Source: Selaginella moellendorffii (lineage: Eukaryota; Streptophyta; Lycopodiopsida; Selaginellales; Selaginellaceae). Taken from it: a stretch of 64,000 bases of DNA. The notes beneath the pieces were generated by a model. The model was not told the origin of the DNA and did no database searches. It worked only from the letters and a program-made list of their open reading frames with translations. The first letter of the stretch is position 1. The number at the start of each line of letters is the position of its first letter. Where the stretch lies: the NCBI RefSeq assembly GCF_000143415.4, contig NW_003314427.1, positions 1-64,000 of the forward strand, read 5' to 3'. Shown in pieces: positions 34,179-48,216 of this stretch. The position numbers and the translations under genes are program-made.

Positions 34179-34867
34179 TGATGATCCATGGATCAACCAG
34201 GAGGATATTTTGGAGCAATAGCTTTAGGATGAAAAAGGAGGGACGGGGTCCCAGGGAGAGGCAATGAGAAGACAAAAAAATTCAGTTTTTGGAGATTGAA
34301 ACAGTACATTTTTAGCTGTAGATTTGACAAATCTCTACATTGACTGTCTTATTACTACTTTGTTTGATGGATTTTACAATATTATTTAGATGCATGCTGA
34401 ATATTCTTCTAGTAAGAGCATTTTAAACTGGATTTACATTAAATGACTTTTGTAGCAATCTTCTTATGGATTAATAGTCCTCTAAAATATATAATGGTAG
34501 CAACTTTGAGAAAGGGATCTGCAAAAATGTTTTTCATGAGTTGAAAAAAATCCATACTATGAGAATATTATTTGCAGAATATGATAGATCAGGTCCTCAA
34601 GAGGAGAGGCTTATGGGGATTCCTATTGTGAAGCAGATGAGGAGATCTTTGCTTCTCATAGCTTGATTAGATAAAATCACAGTTTGATAGCATTTTTATC
34701 AATTGATGCTAGTAAAGAATCAGAGAGTTATTTTAACTAGAAATGAATACTAAATACTTTTTAATTTTTTTAATATTCTATATTTATGTTCTTATTATTT
34801 CAGTTATTTTTTAATTTACAATATTTTGAATATGCGCATATGAAGATATATGTTTTTATTTTCAATT
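34179..34867. other. AT-rich stretch without a supported gene
   Basis: Follows the TTLL stop and presumably includes its 3' UTR. No open frame or repeat is supported. Confidence 0.5.
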
Positions 34868-34954
34868 GCATACAAAAATATTATGCACACAATTACATTT
34901 GGATTGCTATAATAACAATCTAAACTTGATTGTGTGCATAATATTTTTTGCATG
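34868..34954. repeat. Short foldback element
   Basis: Left arm GCATACAAAAATATTATGCA (34868-34887, extending to CACAA) pairs with the right arm TTGTGTGCATAATATTTTTTGC-like near 34928-34954. The loop contains a smaller inverted pair, GGATTG/CAATC. At about 87 bp and without coding, it looks like a MITE or a hairpin repeat. Confidence 0.6.
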
Positions 34955-36673
34955 AGACATGCAGGGCATAGCACTGAGACTTTCCAGACAAAGTGATGTC
35001 ACCAAGAATATTCCTAATGTGCAGACTTTAATGGCCATTGGCACAATGGCATTATACCAATTGAAGAGGAGCTTCACAAGTGGCCAGGAGTATGGCAAGC
35101 TTTAGGTGGTTAATTGCAAGCCACTTGAATGAGTACTTGTATCCTAGGGAGATCTTAGCACAGCTCAAGGGGCACCAAAGGCTCCAATTCTGCAGCAGGA
35201 ACCATTAGAAGATCTTTCCTTAGATGGTGACTAAGACACTATTGAGAGCATGATAGTTACCAGCATGATTGCCACCACCACCATCATCACTACTAGGAGG
35301 AGAGCTTGGACTACAGCTCCAAGTTGCCAAAATTCCAAAAGAATTTACCATATGCATGAAGAGAGCTTGGACTATAGCTCAAGAAAATGTGCCAATGGCA
35401 AAGTTGGGGAGCATATTGGAGGTCAGAAAGTTGAGGAAGCTATTGAGAACTTTGGGATCAATCTCAAACCTCTTAAACTAGGGGTTGTTAGATTGCATAA
35501 TCTATTTCATTTGAGAGCATCCAAACTTCCAGCTGCTCTGAGGATGATTGCTCAACCAAGACTGTCAGTGTCATGTAGGTAATATTGTGGGTTTCTGTTT
35601 TAACTCAGTTGTTGCAAACATGTAGCAATAAAAGAGAGACCTTTGTCTGGAGGCAACAATCGATCAAACTATGTGGCTGGCTAGCTCTTCTAAAACTCGG
35701 GAATGCCAAAGTTTAGGCATTTATCCATGAAGAAACATAAGATAAATGGTGAAGACTCTATCAATTTTACTCTATGACACATTTATTGAAAGAGTGTCCG
35801 ATAATAGAATTTAAAAGAGCCTGAACCTTGCTTTCTATGAGTCTATTTTTTAATTCTTAAGTAGGTTTTACCACCCTCGTTACTATTTGTGTCTGCAATA
35901 CATCATACAAGTGACATAAAGAGCCATTCTCCTTGCTTTTGAAATGGATCTTTTGGCATTGCTAGCAAGAAGGCAATTGTCCCATGAGGGAAGATTGATC
36001 ATATGGCCAAGTTAATTATAGTGTTTCATTTTCTTTTCTTTTAAAAACACACTGAATGGTCTTGTCAAGGTTTGTTAAGATGCAAAAAGTGTGGAACAAA
36101 GATCATTTATTGTAAGTTATAAATGGAAAACCAAGACATAAAGCTTCCATTGCATGTTTGTGGAGATCCATGCATCTAATGGGAGACTGTATGCAACATC
36201 TAGAATAAAGTAGATGGCAAGCCTTTTTGTTTTTCTCACTCAACATTTTATTTGCAAATCTATGAAAGAACAAGATGTCCAACCATTTGGTCTAACTACA
36301 TAAAACTATTCATGCGTAAAACAATGCATATTTGTCTAGTGGTAAAAATGTATTTGTTGATTGTATCAAAGATCGGTCTGGGTCATGTGGTGTGAGCTCC
36401 ATGGCCTCCGATGCCATCCATGACAACATGGCTGATGAAGAATCCCTCCACAGCAGAATCATGTGATCTATGAAAGATACTCTCACAGATTTTAGCTTCA
36501 ATTGGAGAGAGAGTGTCTCTTGATCAACCTAGGTCACCATCACTTGAGCTCCTTCTGGTACAACACCATTGCCCACTAGGAGAAGATTGATGGAGATTTT
36601 CTAACTGATTATTTTTTATTTGTCTCATTGAGTGTGGATTTTGAGCATGCAATGGGTAGTAATGCAGTAGCAT
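34955..36673. other. Intergenic, no supported gene
   Basis: Contains a 110-codon open frame (35250-35582) with an internal direct repeat (AGAGCTTGGACTA-AGCTC at about 35299 and 35360). Nothing resembles a known domain. Confidence 0.45.
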
Positions 36674-36886
36674 TATTTTGTAAGTCACACATTATTGTGT
36701 GTTTAAATAATTGAAGCATATATATGTTTTAAATTCATATATCTTGCTGTACTATACATTTTTGCATACAACTTAAAATAAACAAAAAATACCAAAATTT
36801 GTATGCAAAAATAATTTACTATAAGATATATAAATTTAAAACACATATATCATTCAATTATTTAATTTAGTTTGACTTACAAATAA
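36674..36886. repeat. Foldback (MITE-like) element of about 213 bp
   Basis: Long imperfect inverted arms: TTTTGTAAGTCA, TTTAAATAATTGAA, CATATATATG, TTTTAAATT, ATATATCTT and GTATGCAAAAAT-type blocks occur in the left half. They recur as reverse complements in mirrored order in the right half, which ends TTGACTTACAAA. The spacer is about 40 bp. No transposase is present. The terminal TTGTAAGTCA arms would be the element's ends. Confidence 0.65.
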
Positions 36887-37824
36887 GATTTGGAGACAAC
36901 GTTTTTTTAAGGCATGTATATATTGGCATAATTAGTGCCACTTCATAAATCTTGATAAAACAACTATCAGTCAAGTATTCCATAATCCATGTCAAGCTAT
37001 TTTGCTGGAGTTTAAGCTGCAAAGTTCAGGACCACAAACAAAAAAAAGCTTTTATTATGTTTGTAAATTCTAAAATATTTCAGAATCCTCATATGTTTTT
37101 AATTTAATTTATTAATGGATGCTCTTGATTATTAATGCACCCCCGCAACAGTAAGCTAGCATCCGCCATCTACAAACTTCTTCATTAAATGACCAAAGCA
37201 TAATGCCGTGTTCTATGGGATTAGCCAGCATAAACACATAAAACATTCAACTGAACAAGGCATTATACAAGTATCAATGAATACCAAATCCATAGAATTA
37301 GAGATGATGACAAACCTAGCTCAGGAACCTTTCCTGATATTGATCTCCAGATGATTATGAGTGAGTTAAACTGTCTCAAATCTGAGGCCATTTTTCACTC
37401 ACAAACATCTACAGAATTACTATCGCTCAAGCTCTGAGATCTTTTAGCCTTGCTCTTTAGACAGCTCAATGACAAGGATGACAATGACGCTCTCAGAAGA
37501 GATTTCCCAGGACACATGCAAAGACAATCATGCAAGAATAAAGTATTTCTCTGAAAACGAAATGCTACCCTATTGCTCTGCGTTCCAACCTTATCTCATG
37601 GTTGTGCAGATGGAAGTCAAGGGTAATTTGACAGTTGCTCTTGGTCATTACCACTTTTATCGAATTGTTAATATAAAATTGTTTTTCTAACCAAGAAGCT
37701 CTTTTCTAATTCTGTTTTTTCTTAAATTAAAAATTTCAGCCTAAATTTACACTGTACAGAAATTGGTTTTACATTAGCCGCCAGATCCTGATTCGCATCT
37801 AGACTCATATCGACGGAGGAGGAA
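36887..37824. other. AT-rich stretch without a supported gene
   Basis: No recognisable coding sequence or repeat on either strand. Confidence 0.45.
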
Positions 37825-38820
37825 CCTCGGATGCTCGAGAGCTTCGTGCAAGCTCAAATCAGTATTTTTGAGGTCATAGACACCAAAAATGCGATTGAAT
37901 TTCATTCCAAAGCAAGAGATCATCGACCGTCCGAGCTGTGCGTGTGGAGGGAATACCAGGCCCAGAATCCAGCAGAGTTCCGTGCTACGTCCCGCAAGCT
38001 GCTGTTCCACCACTGCTCTACGAGCCTTTCTCCAACCTCGCCAACAACCTCAAGCATGGCCAGATCGAAGCTACGGATCTCAAGTTTGCCAAGAGCTTTT
38101 GGGAGATGATCCCGAGTACGTGACGGAGCGGTATACGAGATCACAATCAAGCTCTTGGCCAAATGCCTCGGGGAGGCTTTTAGACCATACGCGGCGCTTT
38201 CTGGAGGAGTGAAAGCCGATATGGGCCACGAAGAGAGTGGGACGTCTCTTCCTGGACTGGAAAGCCCCAATGCGCTCGCGATCAACGTGGAAGTCCTGCA
38301 TGTCCTCGCCGCATCGATGGAGAGCGACCACAGACTTTGGACCGAGCCCGTCGCAGTGACGACGTGCTATGGAGACTTTGCATGACGACTGGGGCCATTC
38401 GCATCTTCCTGGAGGAAGCGGAGAGAGAAGAACTCATTGTGAGGCGGCAAGGCGCGACCATCCCTTGGCCGCTGAGGAATCTTGACAACGTTGTGCAGCC
38501 GGATGACCGAAGGCTCTTCGCTCAAGGCTGTGAAGCAAACCAACATGAACTGGTGGATGGTAAGCATAGGTGACGCTGGGTGGGTGTCAGCAGTGGACGT
38601 GGTAGAGGGTGCTCGCGAAGACGCAAATCATCTTGCCAAGCTCAAGCCCTGCATTGCTGCCACGGGCTACTCGAAAAGCTTTGTGCATGGGGACCTGCGC
38701 CTGTGCAACGTTATGCTGGGAGCTTCCGCGATCAAAGACGAGGACGCGCCAGAGTATGAGGTGCATATTTTCGACTTCGACTGGCAGGAAAGGAAGGAGC
38801 AGCTGTGCATCCTCAACTGA
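37825..38820 (+). pseudogene. Broken gene with a protein kinase-like C-terminal segment
   Basis: Coding-like sequence runs in changing frames. One segment gives AAVPPLLYEPFSNLANNLK and KFAKSFWEMIPS, another AFRPYAALSGGVKADMGHEE, a third WRLCMTTGAIRIFLEEAERE. The last open segment (38482-38820) has FVHGDLRLCNVMLG and, 20 residues later, HIFDFDWQ. These resemble the HGDLRxxNVM catalytic loop and the DFD metal-binding motif of kinase-like proteins of the fungal/oomycete and early-plant expansions. At least two frame changes without plausible splice sites argue for decay. Family identity rests on the last segment only. Confidence 0.45.
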
Positions 38821-39365
38821 TGAATCCTGATGTGGAGTGGCCGACTTCGGCATGCCGATCAAGCAAGAGCATGATGTTTTCTTTATAGACAAAATGGTGG
38901 AACAGCTCACAAGCAAGCGGTTCTTGTGCGTACTAGTCTTGTTGCAGTGCTGCTCTCTCGCAAAACAAGTTCATGGTTCCTTTGAGAGCTTCATGAGCTG
39001 CATTTGTTTTTATAGGAACTGAATTATGAAAACAGATTTGAGTTTTCATTCAACTTCATTATGAAAACAGATTTGAGTTTTCATTCAACTTCATTTTATT
39101 TGCTTTTGAATTACAAAAAACACATTGGTTAATCCTTTTCTAGCAGGTGCCATGATTTATGTGCGTGTGGGCACTGTTTGGTGCGGTGGAGCTCTCCGAA
39201 AAACAAATATTTTACTGGCCCAACTTACCCGAGTATATTCTCTCGAATTTCCACGTGCGGAAATCGATTAACACGTGCGCTTTAGTTTGTCCGCCATAGC
39301 CAGCTCTAGCTACTGAGGCGAGCGAGTTTTAGGAGGAGCCCCTCGGTGGAGGATCCTAGCATGAA
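38821..39365. other. Intergenic, with a perfect 35 bp tandem duplication
   Basis: At 39023-39092 a 35 bp unit (starting ATTATGAAAACAGATTTGAG) occurs twice in tandem without change, so the duplication is recent. The rest is the upstream region of the PEAPOD gene. Confidence 0.6.
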
Positions 39366-40370
39366 ATGTCTAGCATGGTCGATTTCCTGGGGATCGAGGA
39401 GAAGGTGTCCACCAGCGTCAGCGCCGAGAGGTTGAAGAAGCTGGAGGAGCTCACGGACGAGGACGTGATGCAGCTCACTCGGGAGGATTGCCGGCGCTAC
39501 CTCAAGGAGAAGGGTATGTGAGATTCTTGTGCCTGCAACGCTCTCGACGAACTTTTTCAAGAGTTTCGTTCCAGGAATGCGTCGTCCGTCTTGGAACAAG
39601 GCCCAGGCCGTGCAGCAACTTCTCTCGCTCAAGAGCCTGTGCGATCCTTCCCCGGCTTCCAGTGGAGCCGCCAAGAGGAGCCCATCTCCGCCGCTCGACG
39701 AGGCTCCAGCGAAGAAACCCATGGCAATGTACGTGGAGTTTTACTTTCTCTCTAGAGAACTACTTGAGCCTTCTTCTTCCCTTTTGGTTTTGGTTTTCTC
39801 CTCTTTGTCTGTCTCTCTTTGGGTGGCAGGACAAGCATCGATCTCAAGGCTGCCGCTGCTGTGGACGCCGCCAATCTTACGATGTTTTATGATGGAGCAG
39901 TGTCCGTGTTTGACGACGTTTCGCCAGACAAGGCATCTCTTTTCCCTTTGGTTTTGCAACTTCTAGAGAAGTTCTTGTCATAGGCTTATGCGATCATGCT
40001 CCTGGCCGGGAATGTGAAGTCGTGGCCTTCGATCAACGTTGCTGCTAACACCAACAAAGTTGTGATCTCTTCTTATGGTACGAATTCACTGCTTGGGCGA
40101 TCTTAACACGTTCGTTTTGTTTGTTCTCCCAGAGTTGCCACAGGCGCGAAAGGCATCACTCCAGCGTTTTCTTCAGAGACGCCGTGAGAAGTGAGTAGAC
40201 TCTCTCGCTCTTTTCTTGGAACCGTGACGATGTTTCACAGAACTGCGAAAGAGGCAGCATCCAAAGGGAACTCTAATAAGTCGCCTTGTCATGGCGAGAG
40301 CTCGGGGAAGCACGCATCGGATGCTACTGATCCAGCCACTTCTCCCTTGCTCACGGAGGTCTCTTCCTAG
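39366..40370 (+). CDS. PPD: PEAPOD (PPD) TIFY-family transcriptional regulator
   Basis: Six exons (39366-39513, 39575-39728, 39830-39932, 39984-40077, 40133-40190, 40241-40370) give 228 aa. The N-terminal PPD domain is clear (ERLKKLEELTDEDVMQLTRE, then RRPSWNKAQAVQQLLSLKSL). It is followed by the TIFY/ZIM domain LTMFYDGAVSVFDDVSPDKA and a Jas-like segment LPQARKASLQRFLQRRREK. The core motif is TMFYDG, whereas TIFYxG is typical. PPD proteins recruit NINJA/KIX-type adaptors and limit meristemoid divisions in angiosperms. The third intron must begin with GC (AAG|GCATCT, 39933-39983), a rare GC-AG intron with a poor donor. The start was chosen as the first ATG in frame with the PPD domain. Confidence 0.88.
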
Positions 40371-40660
40371 CTACACCTCCACGATACGTCTATGCCTTGG
40401 ATGAACTTCCTGTCTTTGATTCTATTCTAAGCTGACCTTTGCGATTGTCATCGAATTCTTTCTTTCCAAAAGTTCCTGTAGACTCACCTTTACTTTGTGA
40501 AGAAGTACACGATAAGCTCTGACAATTCAACATGGAATTTCATGTGTATTCCATGACATTAAATATTTGGTTTCGATCTCTCGTGGAGAAGTTATGGAGC
40601 ATCCTGAAAAGTAGTTTTATTCACAAAAGAAGAACTAGTGCTGTGCCACATCAAATCCTT
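40371..40660. other. Convergent spacer between PEAPOD and phosphoglucomutase
   Basis: 290 bp holding the 3' ends of both genes. No gene or repeat is seen. Confidence 0.5.
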
Positions 40661-43353
<2,693 letters not shown>

Positions 43354-43595
43354 GGATCCAAGATCTCCAACACCAGCCCTAGCTAAATGATCCCAAATAT
43401 TTTTTTAGGGTTGTCAAGATAATAGGAGATTCCACGCGTCCAGCCATAGAAATGCACAGCAAAAAAAGAATTTAAAGGTTTGTCCTGCAATTGGTAATAA
43501 ACGTGTAGATCAATCTTGAACCGTTGGATGTGGACAAGTTTTCCCTCCAAATTTTCGTGACAAGCCCTAGTAAAGCCCTAGAGATATAGAATAGA

Positions 43596-43758
43596 ATGGC
43601 GGGCGTGATGGCACGATCGGTCACTTCCATCGCCTCGATACTCGCCGCGCCAGCGATCCATATCCATTTGGCGCGGCGGCTGGGGTTTCGAGGCTCCTCT
43701 GGCGGCTGCTTCTCCGCGGACAGGGCTCGATCGCGCAAGTGTTGGAGCCTTTCGCGAG
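43596..43758 (+). other. Orphan exon encoding a presequence-like peptide
   Basis: From ATG 43596 the frame reads MAGVMARSVTSIASILAAPA, then HLARRLGFRGSSGG...SADRARSRK, ending at a GTAAGA donor (43759). It is rich in Arg, Ser and Ala with no acids before the first Asp, like a mitochondrial presequence. The acceptor near 43830 does not lead into an open frame in the right phase. It may be the surviving first exon of a gene disrupted by the downstream broken sequence, or an exon whose partner I missed. Confidence 0.35.
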
Positions 43759-43789
43759 GTAAGAGCTAGGTTCAAGAAATTTTTATTTT

Positions 43790-46434
43790 CCTGCGCGGGT
43801 GTCTGCGATCCAATGGAAGTCTTTCCAATCCAGCGCTCTTTTCAATCTCATTGGGATTACGTCCGACACGCAGCAGCTGAGCTTCGTGGAGAAGGTGTTG
43901 CTCACTCGAGCCGATCTCTTCAACACGCTGGCTCCTGGATCGATCAAGTCATCTTCTAGCGGCCGCTGGATCCTGGAGCTCTCTCTTTTGGACAGCTCCT
44001 TTCTAGCCACTGTGGGTCTTTTACGGGAGCAAGCGTATAGTGGCCGAAGCTCTTCTCCACCACTGTCAACTTCCAGACGAAGAAGTAAAAGCCCTTCGAG
44101 AGGATTTGCTATTGCTTAGACTCTATGGAGCACTCTCCGTGGAAAAGCTTGTGCTCTTCTACTGGCACCCGGACAAGAAGTTCTCGGCTGCACGACGGGG
44201 TGACTTATCTTGCAACTTCATACGTTACCTCCTGGATCTCTGCCACACGGTCTACTGCTGCATTGACGTTAAGGATGGCAATGGGAAGTTGGGACCGAAG
44301 AAGAACCGGACACAGAAGCTGCAGATATCCATTGTCAGCTTGTCGGAGAAAGATCTCGCGGTGGTTCGAGGCTTCGAGCTGCGGATGACTTCCGGTGTTT
44401 CTTCTCCTCTCTCGAGTGGAGGTTTCCATCGGTGTGCTCTGCTTGTTCCTGAGAAGTACACTCCTGCGACCAAATACCAGGGTGACGAGTGGACCACAAG
44501 TGACGTTCCAGGGAAAATGAAGGAGTGGGGGAATGTCGGCCTCGCCTTTAGCCAGCTCAGTGAAGATACGCAAGCTGTGTTGAGCTTGAAGGCTTCAAAG
44601 ATCTGAGCACGAAGCTCAATGCGGTTGAACAACGGAGGTCCTAAGAGAACTCTTCAACAACGAACAGCACCTGATGGTGATGAAGATGGCAGTGTTGAAG
44701 GTCTTTGCAGACCGGCTTATGGCTTACCTGAGGCGACACTGTCCTTGGGAAGAAGGGATATATTCGAAGGAGCATGGTCAAGGTGCAGCTTTTCAACTAA
44801 GCGGTCCCAGTGTTTCTCGACTACACGAAAAATTCTGGCACGTCTACCACGGATCAGGACAAACGAATTCTGAAGACTCTGGAGTCGAGGCTGAACAGCG
44901 TCTTGACAGGTGATAGCAGCCGGGGCTTCATGCTGTTCGTTGGCTCGAGAGTGGTATTTGATGGCGAAAACACTTACACCAGACGGAAGTCTGGCACCCG
45001 AGAGTCCGGGCTCGTGCTGTATGGAGAATGGCTTTCCGGAACCAATGACAATGGTTCACAATGCATCTTCAAGCTCACTAGCAGTGGTTGCGACAAGAGT
45101 CCAGTGTTCAGCAAAGGCACTTTTACGTGCACCGTGGACAAGCACTTCTGGATCTTCTGGAGAAGCAGCAAAAGCCACATCAAGTTCGACACTGTGGTGT
45201 CTGGATTCTTGACTTGGCTTGGCTTCCATGGCAGTGTAGGCCTTGAGGGAGAGGCTCGTTTGCTGAATTCGTAATCAGCCACAAAGCAGAGCTCGGGATT
45301 CTCGAAGCAGAAGATTAGGTACTCTTCACAGTTGCGCTCGCAGGCAACGATCTCCTGTTCCCGTTTGTGACGAGGAATGCCACTCTATGCGAGAAAATGT
45401 GGCACGAGATATTGACGGGGGAAGAAAACACAGAGTTCGTGGCGGGGAATGCAGTAACTTCCTGGGCGGGTGTAATCTATGAGCACAGGCGACTTAAGTT
45501 TCTGAGAGACGTTTTCGAAGACGTGGACGAAGTGTTCTTGAGAAAAGTCCGAATTGGTGGCAGAATACAGGTCGGAGCTCTCTAAACCCGGGGCCTCATG
45601 CCCGACAATCACGATTACTCACTGCGAGAAAAGATACAACGGCCAAGTCAGAGTTATGTTCAGGTGAAACGTACCTCAGAACGAGCGCGTGTCGTGGAAA
45701 GCAGTCGAGCTCGTACCCGCAAAGAGGACTTGGAAGCGCAGGCCCAGAAGTTCGAACATCTGATTTTTCCGAGGTTCGCTGAGCAGCGGGAATTTTTCGA
45801 CATGGATTCGTCTCAGTTCATGCTCCTCAAGTCAGGCCAGGTGCTTGTTTTCATCAGAGATGTCCTAACTTCCCGTCTGGACATACACCTTATCGGCTAC
45901 TTTGGAGCACGTTCGACTGGACCGCCGAAGACATTCAACAGAGGAGCGGATCTTCTCGCGTTTGACGAGTCTTTGAGGCTTCTAGCTCTCTGGAACTTCC
46001 TTCTTTATCGATCAAAGTTTTCAGATTTGGCGAGTCGTTCCGGGAGTTAACTTCGAACGGAGTCACCATTCAGCTTGGGGGCTATAGGGGCAGCAGAGAC
46101 ATCACCTGGATGGAGTTTGTACCGGGCAAAGAGGAACTTCTCGTCACCGACGTAACACGCTGTGTTCGGGTTTTTGAAGTGGTGCAGCCTGCCATGATGA
46201 AGGCTCGAGTCATCCAACTTCCGCCGTCCTTTTTGGGGCCTTGTTTGACGTCGGACGGGCTCTGCCTGCTTGCAGTGTGCGGAAGTCCTTCAGAAGATGG
46301 GGTGGCACTTTCGGCTGAAGTGCATAGGCTAGACGACAGTTTGGAACATATGAAAACCGTGGATCTGGGACTAGCAGTCCGAGACGGGAATAACTTCCAG
46401 CTCGCGACTTATCCAGCGGCTGGAGGTTGACAAA
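43790..46434 (+). pseudogene. Large unrecognised gene, multiply frameshifted
   Basis: Coding-like segments follow one another in one direction but in different frames: ALFNLIGITSDTQQLSFVEK (43799-44030), then LYGALSVEKLVLFYWHPDKK (44040-44606), MAVLKVFADRLMAYLRRHCP (44674-44870), LESRLNSVLTGDSSRGFMLF (44870-45274), 45367-45597, FFDMDSSQFMLLKSGQVLVF (45598-46015) and DITWMEFVPGKEELLVTDV (46016-46434). The last part resembles a beta-propeller. The frame changes near 44030, 44600-44670, 44870 and 46015 have no matching splice sites. I do not recognise the protein. Codon quality is good, so decay is recent or the sequence contains indel errors. Confidence 0.5.
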
Positions 46435-48216
46435 GGGAAAGACTTCTCGTTTCAGCCTTCAGTTCTTTGGAGACGAGGCTGCTCAGATCGAGCCGCAGGG
46501 TATATTTTAAGTAAAGAAAGATCTATAGTGGTTATGTTTTTCATCTCCACTTTATTTTGTAAATTCAAAAAAATTGGGAATGAAGAGAGATAATTTTTTC
46601 AAAGTGCATTATGAAATTATAAAAGAAAATTGCCATCTTCCTTGGATATCAAGGCTAGCTCTGAACATGCTAAACTCCATGAGATGCTGCAAGCTAGATT
46701 ACATTTCGCTCAATTAGTTCATGTGTTTCTATCAATCTCATCCAGCATAGTCAGTGTGTTGTGCTGTAAGTCTTCATCACTCAGAACAACATGGGCAAAG
46801 TCATTGAGCTTACATTGAATCTCTTCAAAGTGAGAGTTTGTTCCTGTAGGAGATTAAATGTGAAGTTAATCCTTATGTATGTTGAGTGGCATTAGTAATA
46901 GCATTGCTTACCTTTGATTTGAAGCCCTCGCCAGCTTCTCCTGGACAAAGTTGGCCACCTCTATGCTCGTCCTCTTGCCGGATGAGACCATACAAGTGCA
47001 CGAATTGCACGAGGAGGGACAAGTACCAGATGCTGGCTGGGAACGATGAGATCGTCAAGGATGAGTGATTGACCCACAAGAAGATCCATGCAAAGGTGGC
47101 AGAGAGGAGATTTCTAGAACTTTTTCAATGCTGGCAAGGTGGCAAGATCTAGAGTGTTCCAAAGCTGCAAGCATAAAGTATTAACCTTCGAAGTGTATAA
47201 TTGCAGCAAAATTATGAGTAATCTAGAAGAAAAAAAAATAGTAAAGGAGGTAAAAGCATTAAATATGGAAAAACCTCTTCATTTTTATGCTGCTCCAATA
47301 AGAAGCATATCTTCCATCTTACCTCATCCTCATGAAATCCTCATCCCCTCATTGGAGAAATAATTGTCATCCTCCACATATTGATTCTCTTCATTGCTGT
47401 GCTTTGGATCTCTGGTCACTTGGAGATGGATTCATGGCCACCTTGAGCTTCTTGAGGTGCTAACTCTTCTCAGGACAATAGCCATAGCTCACTCCCATAG
47501 CATAAATGCAAATTTTCTTAAAGATTGCAAAAGCTTCATGATGAAACACAACAAGTAGAAAAATCGAAGCAAGTAACAAAAACCATACAAAAACTCACAA
47601 AAGAGATCAACTAAAAGCTTTCACGAGATGTAAGCAAAGGAGTGTCCGTTTTATAATTTCTCACAAACCTCTTTCGCAGGATACTATCAACTTTGGGACA
47701 CTTGGGAACATGACATCAGTCTGAGCAAAGAAGTAATGGTCTAAACTTTTAGGTTCTTTAACAATATTTAATGTAACACAAACTTCTTTCCAGGACTTAT
47801 ATGAGTTGAATAACGAACTCTCAGGAGTGTCCAGTTCGTGTAGAAGATACACTTGGCAAACAAGTGGAAAGTTCCAAAGGATGCATTGGTCCAGTGAAAT
47901 TTCCATAGTATGGTATATGTAATTACGTTTATTTAGTTTTCTTCCTTTAACTAATAGACTTCCCAAACACGAAAAGGAGATTAGCTCTACAGCTGGATGG
48001 TGTTTGGAATTGTGATCAAAGGTCGTGTTTGTGGGAATCAACCATGGTATGAGCAATGTTATGCAATTTAAAACCCTTGTTTCCATTTCTTTTGAGATAT
48101 TTGATTGTCAAAAGTAGCTATGAAGGTGATCATTAAGGACCAATACCTACCAAGTTTGAAATTTATCACAGCTAGCTAGTGTTTCATTTGAGAATGTTAA
48201 GAAGCTCAAGGCTTAC
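46435..48216. other. AT-rich stretch without a supported gene
   Basis: A GC-richer island (46910-47080) has an open frame on the minus strand (HLYGLIRQEDEHRGGQLC) that might be an exon fragment. I cannot extend it. The rest is featureless. Confidence 0.4.
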
